A stretch of DNA of 64,000 nt from positions 3,670,001 through 3,734,000 of the forward strand of contig NZ_CP141048.1 in assembly GCF_034627025.1 (NCBI RefSeq). Reading direction: 5' to 3'. The position numbers and the translations under genes were made by a program. The notes under the pieces were generated by a model. The model did not search any database. It was given only the letters and a program-made list of their open reading frames with translations, and was not told the DNA's origin. The stretch comes from Microvirga lotononidis (GTDB lineage Bacteria; Pseudomonadota; Alphaproteobacteria; Rhizobiales; Beijerinckiaceae). Of this stretch, positions 56,789-64,000 are shown piece after piece; position 1 is the first letter of the stretch; every line of letters begins with the position of its first letter.

Positions 56789-59422
56789 TTGCTCCTGGAG
56801 AACAAGAAGCTGGTTCGTCTGAATGACACGGCCGGAGATTTGCCCACCGCTGAGAAAGGGGTGGGAGTTCAAGCCACACTGGGTCAGGTGATCGGTCGGA
56901 ATGCCCTGCGGTTTCCGCGCCAGCCGGCTATCGTCTCACCCGCATTCGCGCCCCTGGCTTACCAGGACCTGCAGCTCCAGCTGGACGGGATCCGCGGGCA
57001 GCTGCGCCATGCCGGCTTCGATTGTCGCGCCCGGATCGCAGTGCTGATGCCGAATGGCCCGGAAGCGATCCTTGCGATCGTTGGCGTTGCCTGCTGCTGC
57101 ACGGCGGTCCCGATCGATCCACGGTTGAGCCCGGTGGAAATGGATCAGCGTTTCGACATGCTGCGTCCAGATGCTCTTCTCGTGATGCGAGGGGCTTTCC
57201 CCGAGGCGCGCAGGATCGCAGAGCGGAGAAGGCTGACCCTTGTTGAGGCCGTTCCCATTGCTCCCGGCCGACTTGGGCTCAGCATGGCCGTTCAGGGTAC
57301 GGCCGACCCTGTTCTCGACGAGGAGCCGGATCCAAGCTCGCCCGCCTTCATCCTGCAGACGTCCGGAACGATTGCGGAGCCAAAGCTGATCCCCTTCAGC
57401 CATGCCAATATGCTGGCAGCGGCGGAACGGCTCAAAACCTGGTTTCTCCTGACACCGCAGGACCGCTGCCTGAGCGTCTCGCCGCCTTACTATTCCCACG
57501 GCCTCAAAGTGACGATCTTCACGCCGCTCCTCACGGGAGGCAGCATCGCGATTCCGTCGAATGCCGCCGCGGTGGATCTGACGGAGTGGTTCGATGCCCT
57601 GCGACCGACGTGGTACTCGGCAGGCCCGACCCTCCATAACGCCGTGCTGGACAAGGCGAGAGCACTGGCGGACGTGCAGGCGATGCATACCTTGCGCATG
57701 GTCGTGTCCGGTGGCGCGCCGCTCCCGGGAGCGGTGCGGGATGAGCTGCAGCGAACCTTGAGCGTACCGGTGCTGGAGCATTACGGCTCCAGCGAAGCCG
57801 CCCAAATGGCGTCGAACCGGCCACCACCAGGTCCCAGCCGGCCAGGCAGCTGCGGACAGCCCTGGCCAGGGACGTTGATGATCGCCGGAGAGGATGGGCG
57901 CCCGCTTCCAGCCGGCGACCAGGGAGAGATCTGGGTGCGTGGTCCAACCGTAATGGCCGGCTATCTCGATGCGCCGGATCTCAACCGCTCCGCCTTCGCC
58001 GACGGATGGCTTCGCACGGGTGACCTCGGGAGTCTGGATGAGGATGGCTATCTCTTTCTGCATGGCCGCCTGAACGAGTTGATCAATCGCGGCGGAGAAA
58101 AGATTGCCCCCGCCGAAATCGATGCGGCGCTCCTGCGCCATCCGGCGGTCGCCGAGGCCGCGGCTTTCGCGGTCCCGCATCCACGCCTCGACGAGGACGT
58201 TGCCGCTGCGGTCGTACTCCATCCAGGCGCCGAGGCGCTCCCTGCGGATCTGCGTCAGTTTCTTCAGAGCGAATTGGCCTCGTTCAAGATCCCCCGTCGC
58301 ATCCACATTCTCGACCAGCTGCCGAAGGGAAGCACGGGCAAGGTCCAGCGTCGAAGGCTCAAGGACATGCTCGACGCGCCGCATGAACCGGCGGAGCGCC
58401 TGTCCGTCACAACCGAGGGCCCGCGAGACCTCAGAGCCGAACTGCTGCTGATGTGGCGGAGGCTCCTCAAATCGGAGGCCCTGTCCGACCACGACGACTT
58501 CTTCGAAAGCGGCGGGGATTCCCTTCTGGCAATGGAAATGCTCCTCGAGGTCGAGCGCCTCATTGGTCATCCCGTGCCGGAAACGGTGATGATCGGGGCA
58601 GAGACGATCCATCAGCTCGTTCCGCGGATTGTCGAGCAGGTCGCCCTGCCTACCACGCCGGTGCACCAGTTCCACACCGAGGGCGACCGGCCTCCGCTGT
58701 ACTTCTTCCATGGTGAATTGTCCGGCGGCACAGGCATGCGGCGCATGGTCCAGCTTCTTGGCCCGGACCAGCCGATCACAGCGGTTGATCCCCATGGAAT
58801 GAACGGCGAGCCGATTCCGGCAACGATTGAAGCAATGGCCGCGGACCGGCTGCCATTGCTTCTGGAAAAGCAGACGAGTGGCTCGTACTTTCTGGGGGGG
58901 TACTGTAACGGTGCACTGACGGCGTTCGAAACGGCCCGCCTGCTGGTCGCGGCCGGCCGCAAGGTGGAGATGGTCGCGATGATCGACCCGCCGACCATCA
59001 GCGCTCGCCCGACGACGCGGGCGATGCTCAAACTGCTGAAGCCGATTCTATCAGGCTACCGTTTGGCCCAGATCTACGACCAGTTGGCTCGCCTCGAGCG
59101 GATCCTCAGAATGTCGCCAGGCGAAGTGTTCGCCAAGACCTACGAGCGCATCGGTCCCGACAAACGGTCGCAGTCCGTATCACGATGGCATCCCTATACG
59201 ATTGCCATGGCGCGGTATCGGCCAGCCCCGTTCGACGTGCCCGTGGTCTTTTTCTCGGCCGGTCACAACGGCCATGCATGGCGGGGGCTCTGCCCCAAGC
59301 TCGAAGTGATCGAGATGCCAGGCGGGCACAATAACTGCCTCACGGCCGGGGCAGAGATTCTGGTCAAACACCTGAGGCAGAGGATCGATCTCATAGGCCG
59401 TGGCATGGTCCCGCAGAAGTGA
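56789..59422 (+). CDS. Adenylation-carrier-thioesterase tridomain protein (NRPS-like)
   Basis: 877 residues in three domains. Adenylation (about 30-530): ILQTSGTIAEPKLIPFSHAN (188-207), EHYGSSEAAQ, WLRTGDLG and the catalytic Lys in PKGSTGKVQR (about 518). Carrier protein (about 545-615): FFESGGDSLLAMEM with the phosphopantetheine Ser578. Thioesterase (about 630-870): FLGGYCNGALTAFE (nucleophile Cys706 instead of Ser), MIDPP (Asp733) and MPGGHNN (His846). The A4 region YYSHGLK lacks the amino-acid-type Asp, so a carboxylic or keto acid substrate is likely. There is no condensation domain. The start is a TTG with GGGAGAGG upstream. Confidence 0.88.
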   Translation: MLLENKKLVRLNDTAGDLPTAEKGVGVQATLGQVIGRNALRFPRQPAIVSPAFAPLAYQDLQLQLDGIRGQLRHAGFDCRARIAVLMPNGPEAILAIVGVACCCTAVPIDPRLSPVEMDQRFDMLRPDALLVMRGAFPEARRIAERRRLTLVEAVPIAPGRLGLSMAVQGTADPVLDEEPDPSSPAFILQTSGTIAEPKLIPFSHANMLAAAERLKTWFLLTPQDRCLSVSPPYYSHGLKVTIFTPLLTGGSIAIPSNAAAVDLTEWFDALRPTWYSAGPTLHNAVLDKARALADVQAMHTLRMVVSGGAPLPGAVRDELQRTLSVPVLEHYGSSEAAQMASNRPPPGPSRPGSCGQPWPGTLMIAGEDGRPLPAGDQGEIWVRGPTVMAGYLDAPDLNRSAFADGWLRTGDLGSLDEDGYLFLHGRLNELINRGGEKIAPAEIDAALLRHPAVAEAAAFAVPHPRLDEDVAAAVVLHPGAEALPADLRQFLQSELASFKIPRRIHILDQLPKGSTGKVQRRRLKDMLDAPHEPAERLSVTTEGPRDLRAELLLMWRRLLKSEALSDHDDFFESGGDSLLAMEMLLEVERLIGHPVPETVMIGAETIHQLVPRIVEQVALPTTPVHQFHTEGDRPPLYFFHGELSGGTGMRRMVQLLGPDQPITAVDPHGMNGEPIPATIEAMAADRLPLLLEKQTSGSYFLGGYCNGALTAFETARLLVAAGRKVEMVAMIDPPTISARPTTRAMLKLLKPILSGYRLAQIYDQLARLERILRMSPGEVFAKTYERIGPDKRSQSVSRWHPYTIAMARYRPAPFDVPVVFFSAGHNGHAWRGLCPKLEVIEMPGGHNNCLTAGAEILVKHLRQRIDLIGRGMVPQK

Positions 59423-59447
59423 GCAACGGATCGCAGCGTCTGCACCC

Positions 59448-60902
59448 TCAGAACGCGCCGAACAGGGAGCCGAGGGCGATGACGGCCGCCAATGCCAGCA
59501 GCGAGCTCACGATCCCGACCATGATGATGTCGACATAGCTCTCGCGGTGGCTCGAGCCGCAGAGGGCGAGCAGCGACACCACCGCGCCGTTATGCGGCAG
59601 GATATCGAGCGTGCCGGAGCCGATGACCGCCACGCGGTGCAGGAGGGCGGGATCGATGCGCAGCTGCGCGGCGAGGTCCATGTAGGTCGGGCCGAGGGCG
59701 TCGAGCGCGATCGTCAGGCCGCCCGAGGCGGATCCGGTCAGCGCGGCAAGCACGTTGGTCGCCACCGCCAGTGATACGAGTGGTCCGCCCCCGATCGTCA
59801 GCACCCAGTCCCGAACCAGTGCGAAGGAGGGCATGCCGGCGATGACGGCGCCGAAGCCGACCAGGCTCGCGATGCTGAGAGCCGGCAGCACGGATGCATT
59901 GGCGCCGGCATCCATGCTCTCGCGCAGAGACGGAAGGCGACTGCCATGGAGCGCCACGAGCACCAGGATCGCGGCCGCGAGGGCGACCACGACGGACCAC
60001 ACCCCGGCCACCGCCGACAGGGAGGTGGCACCCCAGCGTTCCTCGGCCAGGAACGAGACATCGAGCCGAGGCAGGATGAGCAGCGACATCACGAGGTTGA
60101 CCGCAATGACGACGATGAGCGGCAGGGCGGCCTGAAGCACCGGCGGCGGCTTGGGGCTGGACAGCCCGTGCGCGATCTCCGCGGGATCGAATTCGCGCGC
60201 GGTCGTCGCCCGCTCCCGCACCATTTCATCGCCCGCGGCAACCTCCGGGGCGGCGGCCGCGTCCGTGCCATAGCCTTCGCCCGACTGGCGGGCCGCCGCC
60301 TCGGCTCGTCGCAGCCACCACAGGCCGCTCCCCAGCACGATCATGCTGGCGATGAGACCCAGGCCGGGCGCGGCGAACGGCGTGGTACCGAAGAACGGCA
60401 TGGGAATCGCGTTCTGGATCGCCGGCGTGCCGGGCAACGCTGTCATCGTAAAGGTCGAGGTGCCGAGGATGATCGCGGCCGGCATCAGCCGTCGCGGGAT
60501 GTCGGCGGCACGAAACAGCGCCTGCGCCATCGGCACGAGCACAAAGAAGGCGACGAACAGGGAGACGCCCCCATAGGTCACCAAGGCACCGGCGAGCACG
60601 ACCGCGAGGACGGCCCTGGCCTTGCCGAGCCGGGCCGTCATGAAATCGGTGATCGCCGTGACCGAGCCGCTGTCGTTCATGAGCTTACCGAACAGCGCGC
60701 CCAGCAGGAACAGCGGGAAGAACTGTGCCAGGAAGCGCGCGGCGGTGCCCATGAAGATCTGCGTCCAGCTCGCCAGCAACGGTTCGCCGGCGAACGCGGC
60801 CGCGATGAGGGCGGCGGCAGGCGCGAGCAGCAGAACGCTCCAGCCGCGGAAAGCGAGCCAGATGAGGAGACCGAGGCCGACCAGGATCCCAAGAAGGCCC
60901 AT
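59448..60902 (-). CDS. GntP-family permease
   Basis: 484 residues, about 12 membrane helices, of the gluconate/organic-acid permease family. Key segments are FFPLFLLGALFGKLMNDSGS, LVTYGGVSLFVAFFVLVPMA and GSASGGLTIALDALG, and a long polar loop near the middle (ARQSGEGYGTDAAAAPEVAA). Substrates are sugar acids or hydroxy acids. Convergent with the A-T-TE gene, 25 bp apart. Confidence 0.88.
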   Translation of the reverse strand: MGLLGILVGLGLLIWLAFRGWSVLLLAPAAALIAAAFAGEPLLASWTQIFMGTAARFLAQFFPLFLLGALFGKLMNDSGSVTAITDFMTARLGKARAVLAVVLAGALVTYGGVSLFVAFFVLVPMAQALFRAADIPRRLMPAAIILGTSTFTMTALPGTPAIQNAIPMPFFGTTPFAAPGLGLIASMIVLGSGLWWLRRAEAAARQSGEGYGTDAAAAPEVAAGDEMVRERATTAREFDPAEIAHGLSSPKPPPVLQAALPLIVVIAVNLVMSLLILPRLDVSFLAEERWGATSLSAVAGVWSVVVALAAAILVLVALHGSRLPSLRESMDAGANASVLPALSIASLVGFGAVIAGMPSFALVRDWVLTIGGGPLVSLAVATNVLAALTGSASGGLTIALDALGPTYMDLAAQLRIDPALLHRVAVIGSGTLDILPHNGAVVSLLALCGSSHRESYVDIIMVGIVSSLLALAAVIALGSLFGAF

Positions 60903-61376
60903 GGGTTAACGTTCTCCAGCAGCCGGTCGGGCATGCCCCAGGTGAAGGCACCATGTGCCCCGCCACCTTGTAGGGCGAAGGACACCGGCGCGGCAACCCG
61001 TTTCGGAGCCTACAACAAACGCCCTGTCCCAGGCAGCTCTGCTGTACTCCTTGACGCGCCGAAGACCCTGGTTCGCCGACCGAGAGCTGACACCTGTCGT
61101 ATGGTCGGAATGTGAAGGTTTGTCGCCCATTCAGATGACTGGAAGTCGCTGCTCGCGAACCTGATCCGATCGCGGCGGGCGGTGCGGCGCGGGCCTCTTG
61201 GCGCAGGGCAGGGCGCCGGACCTACCGTCGTGTGCGTGATGGATGGTGACGAGCCGTGCCCGTTTCGCGGATCGACCTGAAATGCGCATCACCGTGAGGA
61301 CTATCCTTGAGCCGCACTCGTCGAATGCTCCTGGCAACCCCGTCGATTGGGCCGATGTCCGCGTGCGTGTCTGGTC
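60903..61376. other. Gene-free stretch
   Basis: 474 bp between the GntP gene and the acyltransferase gene. Short open frames are Arg-rich and lack start signals. No repeat or terminator was recognised. Confidence 0.5.
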
Positions 61377-62417
61377 CTAGGGCAGTGCGACCGCGACGTC
61401 GCGGCGCTGTCGCGTAGCCAACAGGTTCTTGAAAAGGGCGACGATTGGCCTCTCGCAGGCGAAATGGAAGACCAGGCCTGCGAAGAGGCCGATCGCGACG
61501 AGAACCGCACAGTCAAAAGCGGGATTTCCTGTACGGAGCTTCGAGAGTAGACCGCTGACCTCAAGGAAGGAAAACAGCGGCAGGTGGATGAGATAGGTGC
61601 CGTAGCACAGGGCGCCGAGGATGTCGGTCGTCTTTGAGCTGACGGAGCCTTTGCGGATCTCGATTGCTGCTCCGCCGGCGATTACAAGGGCAGAGGCCAA
61701 TCCCCAAGCCGGGACGAATGAGGGCAAGGCGACAGCCTCAGTGGCCAAACCCGCCAGCGTTAAGAGGCCGAGGGCAAGAAGGAACCCTCCAACGAGGACC
61801 GATATCCGCGGGACGCATACAGCCACGATCACCCCAAAAAAGAACAAGGAGATATTCTTGAAGGCCATTGTCGCATTGGCGAAGGGCTGCGTTCCTGACA
61901 CGAACAGCCCATAGACCAGAGCGGGCACCGCCACGAGCAGAAGCAGGGAAATACGACGGGGCAGGGCAATGCAGATCCCGAAGAAGATATAGAAAATCAG
62001 TTCATAGTGAAGCGTCCAGGCTTGGGTGATGATCCCGAAATCCTTGGCGGAGCGAGGGATCAGGAAGGTACTGCTCAGAAGGTTCGACCAAGTCAGCGGA
62101 TCTCGGAGGTTGAACCATAGCAGGAACCCGATTGCGAATGCGAGGACGCACCAATAAGGCGGATATATCCGCAGGAACCGTTTCTTGGCGAAGGTGCCGA
62201 GCCGCTCCGGATGGCTGAGGTCCGCCGCATGGGCCTGCATGATCACGAAGCCGCTGAGCACAAAGAAGAAATCCACTCCGTAGTAGGTGAATCCGAAGGC
62301 TTTCCCGAACTCCAAATCACTTAGAAATGCGCCTGAATGGAAGACAACGATAGCCGCAGCCGCCAGCCACCGGGCCACATCGATTGAGCCGAAACGCACT
62401 GATGTGATGGGAGGCAT
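61377..62417 (-). CDS. Acyltransferase-3 family membrane protein (OafA/YrhL-like)
   Basis: 346 residues, about ten membrane helices. It shows the family start RFGSIDVARWLAAAAIVVFH with the conserved His, FGFTYYGVDFFFVLSGFVIM, and KKRFLRIYPPYWCVLAFAI. These proteins O-acetylate surface polysaccharides or lipopolysaccharide. The start at 62417 is placed just before the first helix; an ATG at 62483 would add 22 residues. GC content is lower than its neighbours', which suggests transfer, next to an IS fragment. Confidence 0.85.
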   Translation of the reverse strand: MPPITSVRFGSIDVARWLAAAAIVVFHSGAFLSDLEFGKAFGFTYYGVDFFFVLSGFVIMQAHAADLSHPERLGTFAKKRFLRIYPPYWCVLAFAIGFLLWFNLRDPLTWSNLLSSTFLIPRSAKDFGIITQAWTLHYELIFYIFFGICIALPRRISLLLLVAVPALVYGLFVSGTQPFANATMAFKNISLFFFGVIVAVCVPRISVLVGGFLLALGLLTLAGLATEAVALPSFVPAWGLASALVIAGGAAIEIRKGSVSSKTTDILGALCYGTYLIHLPLFSFLEVSGLLSKLRTGNPAFDCAVLVAIGLFAGLVFHFACERPIVALFKNLLATRQRRDVAVALP

Positions 62418-62605
62418 TCGGGCAGCTCTGACAAGGTGTTCGGGAAAGTTTACTTTGTAGCTACTTGGTCTTGCCCTGTCCATCAGGGCCAACGGTCGCA
62501 AGCCGTGCAGTTCTAGAGTATCGGCAGTTCTGATTGAATCGGAGGCTATGCGGCGTGACGGCTTTGTGATTCCCTTATCTCGACCCTCTCCGGAGGAGAT
62601 GAGCG

Positions 62606-63463
62606 ATGACCAAGTCCTACTCGCTGGATCTGCGGCAACGGGTGGTGCGCTTTGTTGAGGCGGGGCATTCCTTCCATGAGGCTGCCCGGCATTTTGAGGT
62701 GTCGGTCGCGTTTGTGGTGCGGCTGCTGGCGGCGTGTCGGTCCACCAGCAACCTGGCGCCCCAGCCAGAGGGCGGCTGGCGCTACTCCAAGCTCGACCCG
62801 CATCGCGACTTCTTGATCCGTCGCGTGACCGAGACGAACGACATCACCATGCCCCAGCTCGCGGCCGAACCGCTGGCCTTGAGCACCAGGATCACGCCGG
62901 CTTCCATCGCGCGCTGGTTCATCCGCCAGGGCTATAGCGTCAAAAAAACTTTGCGGGCCAGCGAACAAGAACGCTCCGACGTGCATCAAGCCCGCGAGCA
63001 CGGGAGAGCCAAGCGCCAGCCGCGCATGCCCCAGGAGCCGCACCGGCCGGTGTTTCTCGATGAGACCGGCACATCCACCAAGATGCCCCGCCTGCGCGGC
63101 CGCTGTCTGAAAGGGCAGCGGCTGTATGCCAGGGCGCCATTCGGCCACTGGCTGACCCAGACCTTTGTCGCGGGGCTGCGCTACTCTGGTCTGACGGCGC
63201 CTTGGGTGATCGATGGGCCGATGACCCGGCAGATCTTTGAGGCCTATGTGGAGACCCGGCTCGCCCCAACCTTGTCCAAGGGTGACGTGGTGATCCTCGA
63301 CAACCTGCCGGCGTACAAGAGTGAGACGGCGGCGCAGTGCCTGAAGCAAAGGGGTGCTTGGTTCCTGTTCCTGCCTGCTTATTCGCCCGATTTGAACCCA
63401 ATTGAGCAACTCTTCGCCAAGATCAAAGCACACCTGCGCATGTCGAAGGCATGCCTTACCTAA
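62606..63463 (+). mobile_element. IS630-family transposase, 3'-truncated
   Basis: 285 residues. The helix-turn-helix [20 protein letters not shown] is followed by the DDE core: [22 protein letters not shown] and [20 protein letters not shown]. From memory, intact relatives continue about 30 residues further, whereas this frame diverges after HLRM and stops (SKACLT). The segment [15 protein letters not shown] also looks altered. No right-hand inverted repeat could be matched. Probably a non-functional remnant. CCGGAGGAG lies upstream of the ATG. Confidence 0.88.
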
Positions 63464-63589
63464 ATAAAGCTGGCGCATGTATCGGCGGTTGAAGCTCTGT
63501 CCCAGCTGTTGAGCCAAGAGCGCTATGTGATCCCCTGGGAACCCGTTGGGCGTCCGTACGGCCGCAACTGCTGCTCAGGCGAATGGTGA
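63464..63589 (+). pseudogene. Remnant reading frame downstream of the IS630 fragment
   Basis: Directly after the transposase stop, and in the same frame, 41 open codons end with HVSAVEALSQLLSQERYVIP then WEPVGRPYGRNCC and a stop. It has protein-like composition but no start. It may be the tail of a gene broken by the IS or of the adjoining region. Family not recognised. Confidence 0.35.
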
Positions 63590-63618
63590 AGTCAATTTCG
63601 GCGTAGGTGGAGCGCTCC

Positions 63619-64000
63619 TCAAAGTGAAACGCCAAAACGGCCTGCAGCCGAGCGGATATGGCTTTGCATTGCCGCTTCAGCGGTGTCTGGGTCCTGGCTG
63701 GCTATGCCCTCCAAGATAGCCTCGTGTTCACACACAGTTTCACTCAGGCGATCGAGTTGAGCCATGGGAAGCCGTTGACTTTCGACGAGCATTTCGCGGA
63801 CTGGCCGGTACATGGCAGCCAGAACTGGGTTTCCAGAGAGCTCAAAAACCATGTCATGAAAAGCCGTGTCGTTGACGGCAAGGCTGATCACGTCGCCTGA
63901 CTCTAGGGCGTCTCGCATGGCGTCGGTGCACCGCCTCAGGCGTTCCTCGGCGGGTTTGTCGATGCGAGCGGCTGCGAGCCTCGCAGCGTATCCCTCAAGC
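63619..64000 (-). CDS. GntR-family regulator, FCD domain (5' end beyond window)
   Basis: The frame is open to the window edge and continues beyond it, so only the C-terminal part is seen. It is an FCD ligand-binding domain: ALESGDVISLAVNDTAFHDM, ELSGNPVLAAMYRPVREMLV and CEHEAILEGIASQDPDTAEA ... MQSHI. The Asp/His set (ND...FH, EHEAI, SHI) forms the usual metal site. The N-terminal DNA-binding domain would lie past 64000. FCD regulators usually control adjacent catabolic genes, here not visible. Confidence 0.9.
   Translation of the reverse strand, partial: LEGYAARLAAARIDKPAEERLRRCTDAMRDALESGDVISLAVNDTAFHDMVFELSGNPVLAAMYRPVREMLVESQRLPMAQLDRLSETVCEHEAILEGIASQDPDTAEAAMQSHIRSAAGRFGVSL

Noticed and set aside
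59946..61115. 389-codon plus-strand frame opposite the GntP permease
   Set aside because: Arg/Gln/Glu-rich shadow of a membrane protein gene.

Overview
The window (64 kb, GC-rich) looks like chromosome of an alphaproteobacterium of the order Hyphomicrobiales (Rhizobiales), most like Methylobacteriaceae such as Microvirga or Methylobacterium. This is inferred from the Porin_2-type porin, the alphaproteobacterial genes usg and exoD, a NepR-type anti-sigma factor, a DUF6867-like gene in the liv operon, and many small palindromic intergenic repeats. No database search was possible. No rRNA, tRNA or CRISPR array was recognised.

Layout. 0-7 kb: end of an alpha/beta-hydrolase-like gene, murI, an RND efflux adaptor and pump pair, and rpsD with a strong terminator. 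7-16 kb: housekeeping and metabolism, with a Spy/CpxP-like periplasmic protein, an RBBP9-type hydrolase, cfa, purB, rpe, a DadA-like dehydrogenase, an S58/P1 peptidase, ccdA, a DUF1203 gene and an ACT protein. 16-22 kb: a complete branched-chain amino-acid ABC transporter (livHMGF plus a DUF6867-like gene, with livK separate). 22-32 kb: flavin reductase, formyltransferase, usg, exoD, radC, map, an FkbM methyltransferase, sfsA, a MoaB/CinA-type protein, gpt and an Aas-like acyl-AMP ligase. 32-44 kb: a gene-sparse region of porin, small secreted and membrane proteins, microproteins missed by length cut-offs, an orphan response regulator, a NepR-like anti-sigma factor, a CmlA/FloR-type exporter with an attenuator-like leader, a LuxR regulator with a degenerate receiver and an EAL phosphodiesterase. 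44-48 kb: an intact IS21-family element inserted in a DUF1622 gene, with an 8-bp target duplication. 48-56 kb: an L,D-transpeptidase, a tyrosine phosphatase, cueR-copA with its CueR promoter, a nuclease-like EEP protein, GST, a glycosyltransferase and RidA. 56-64 kb: a free-standing adenylation-carrier-thioesterase megasynthase with a cysteine nucleophile, a GntP-type permease, an acyltransferase-3 protein, a 3'-truncated IS630 transposase and the start of a GntR/FCD regulator.

How parts connect. The RND pair forms one export unit. livH to the DUF6867-like gene are translationally coupled by start/stop overlaps. cueR and copA overlap by 4 bp and form a copper-responsive circuit. The 32-44 kb block is rich in envelope and stress-signalling genes but shows no single operon.

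Most worth checking: (1) a nine-codon ORF whose stop abuts an 11-bp perfect stem-loop upstream of the CmlA-like gene; (2) the A-T-TE protein with an apparent Cys-Asp-His triad; (3) two dispersed palindromic repeat families, one of which supplies the stop codons of several flanking genes; (4) a pair of similar membrane microproteins; (5) an orphan NepR-like protein.
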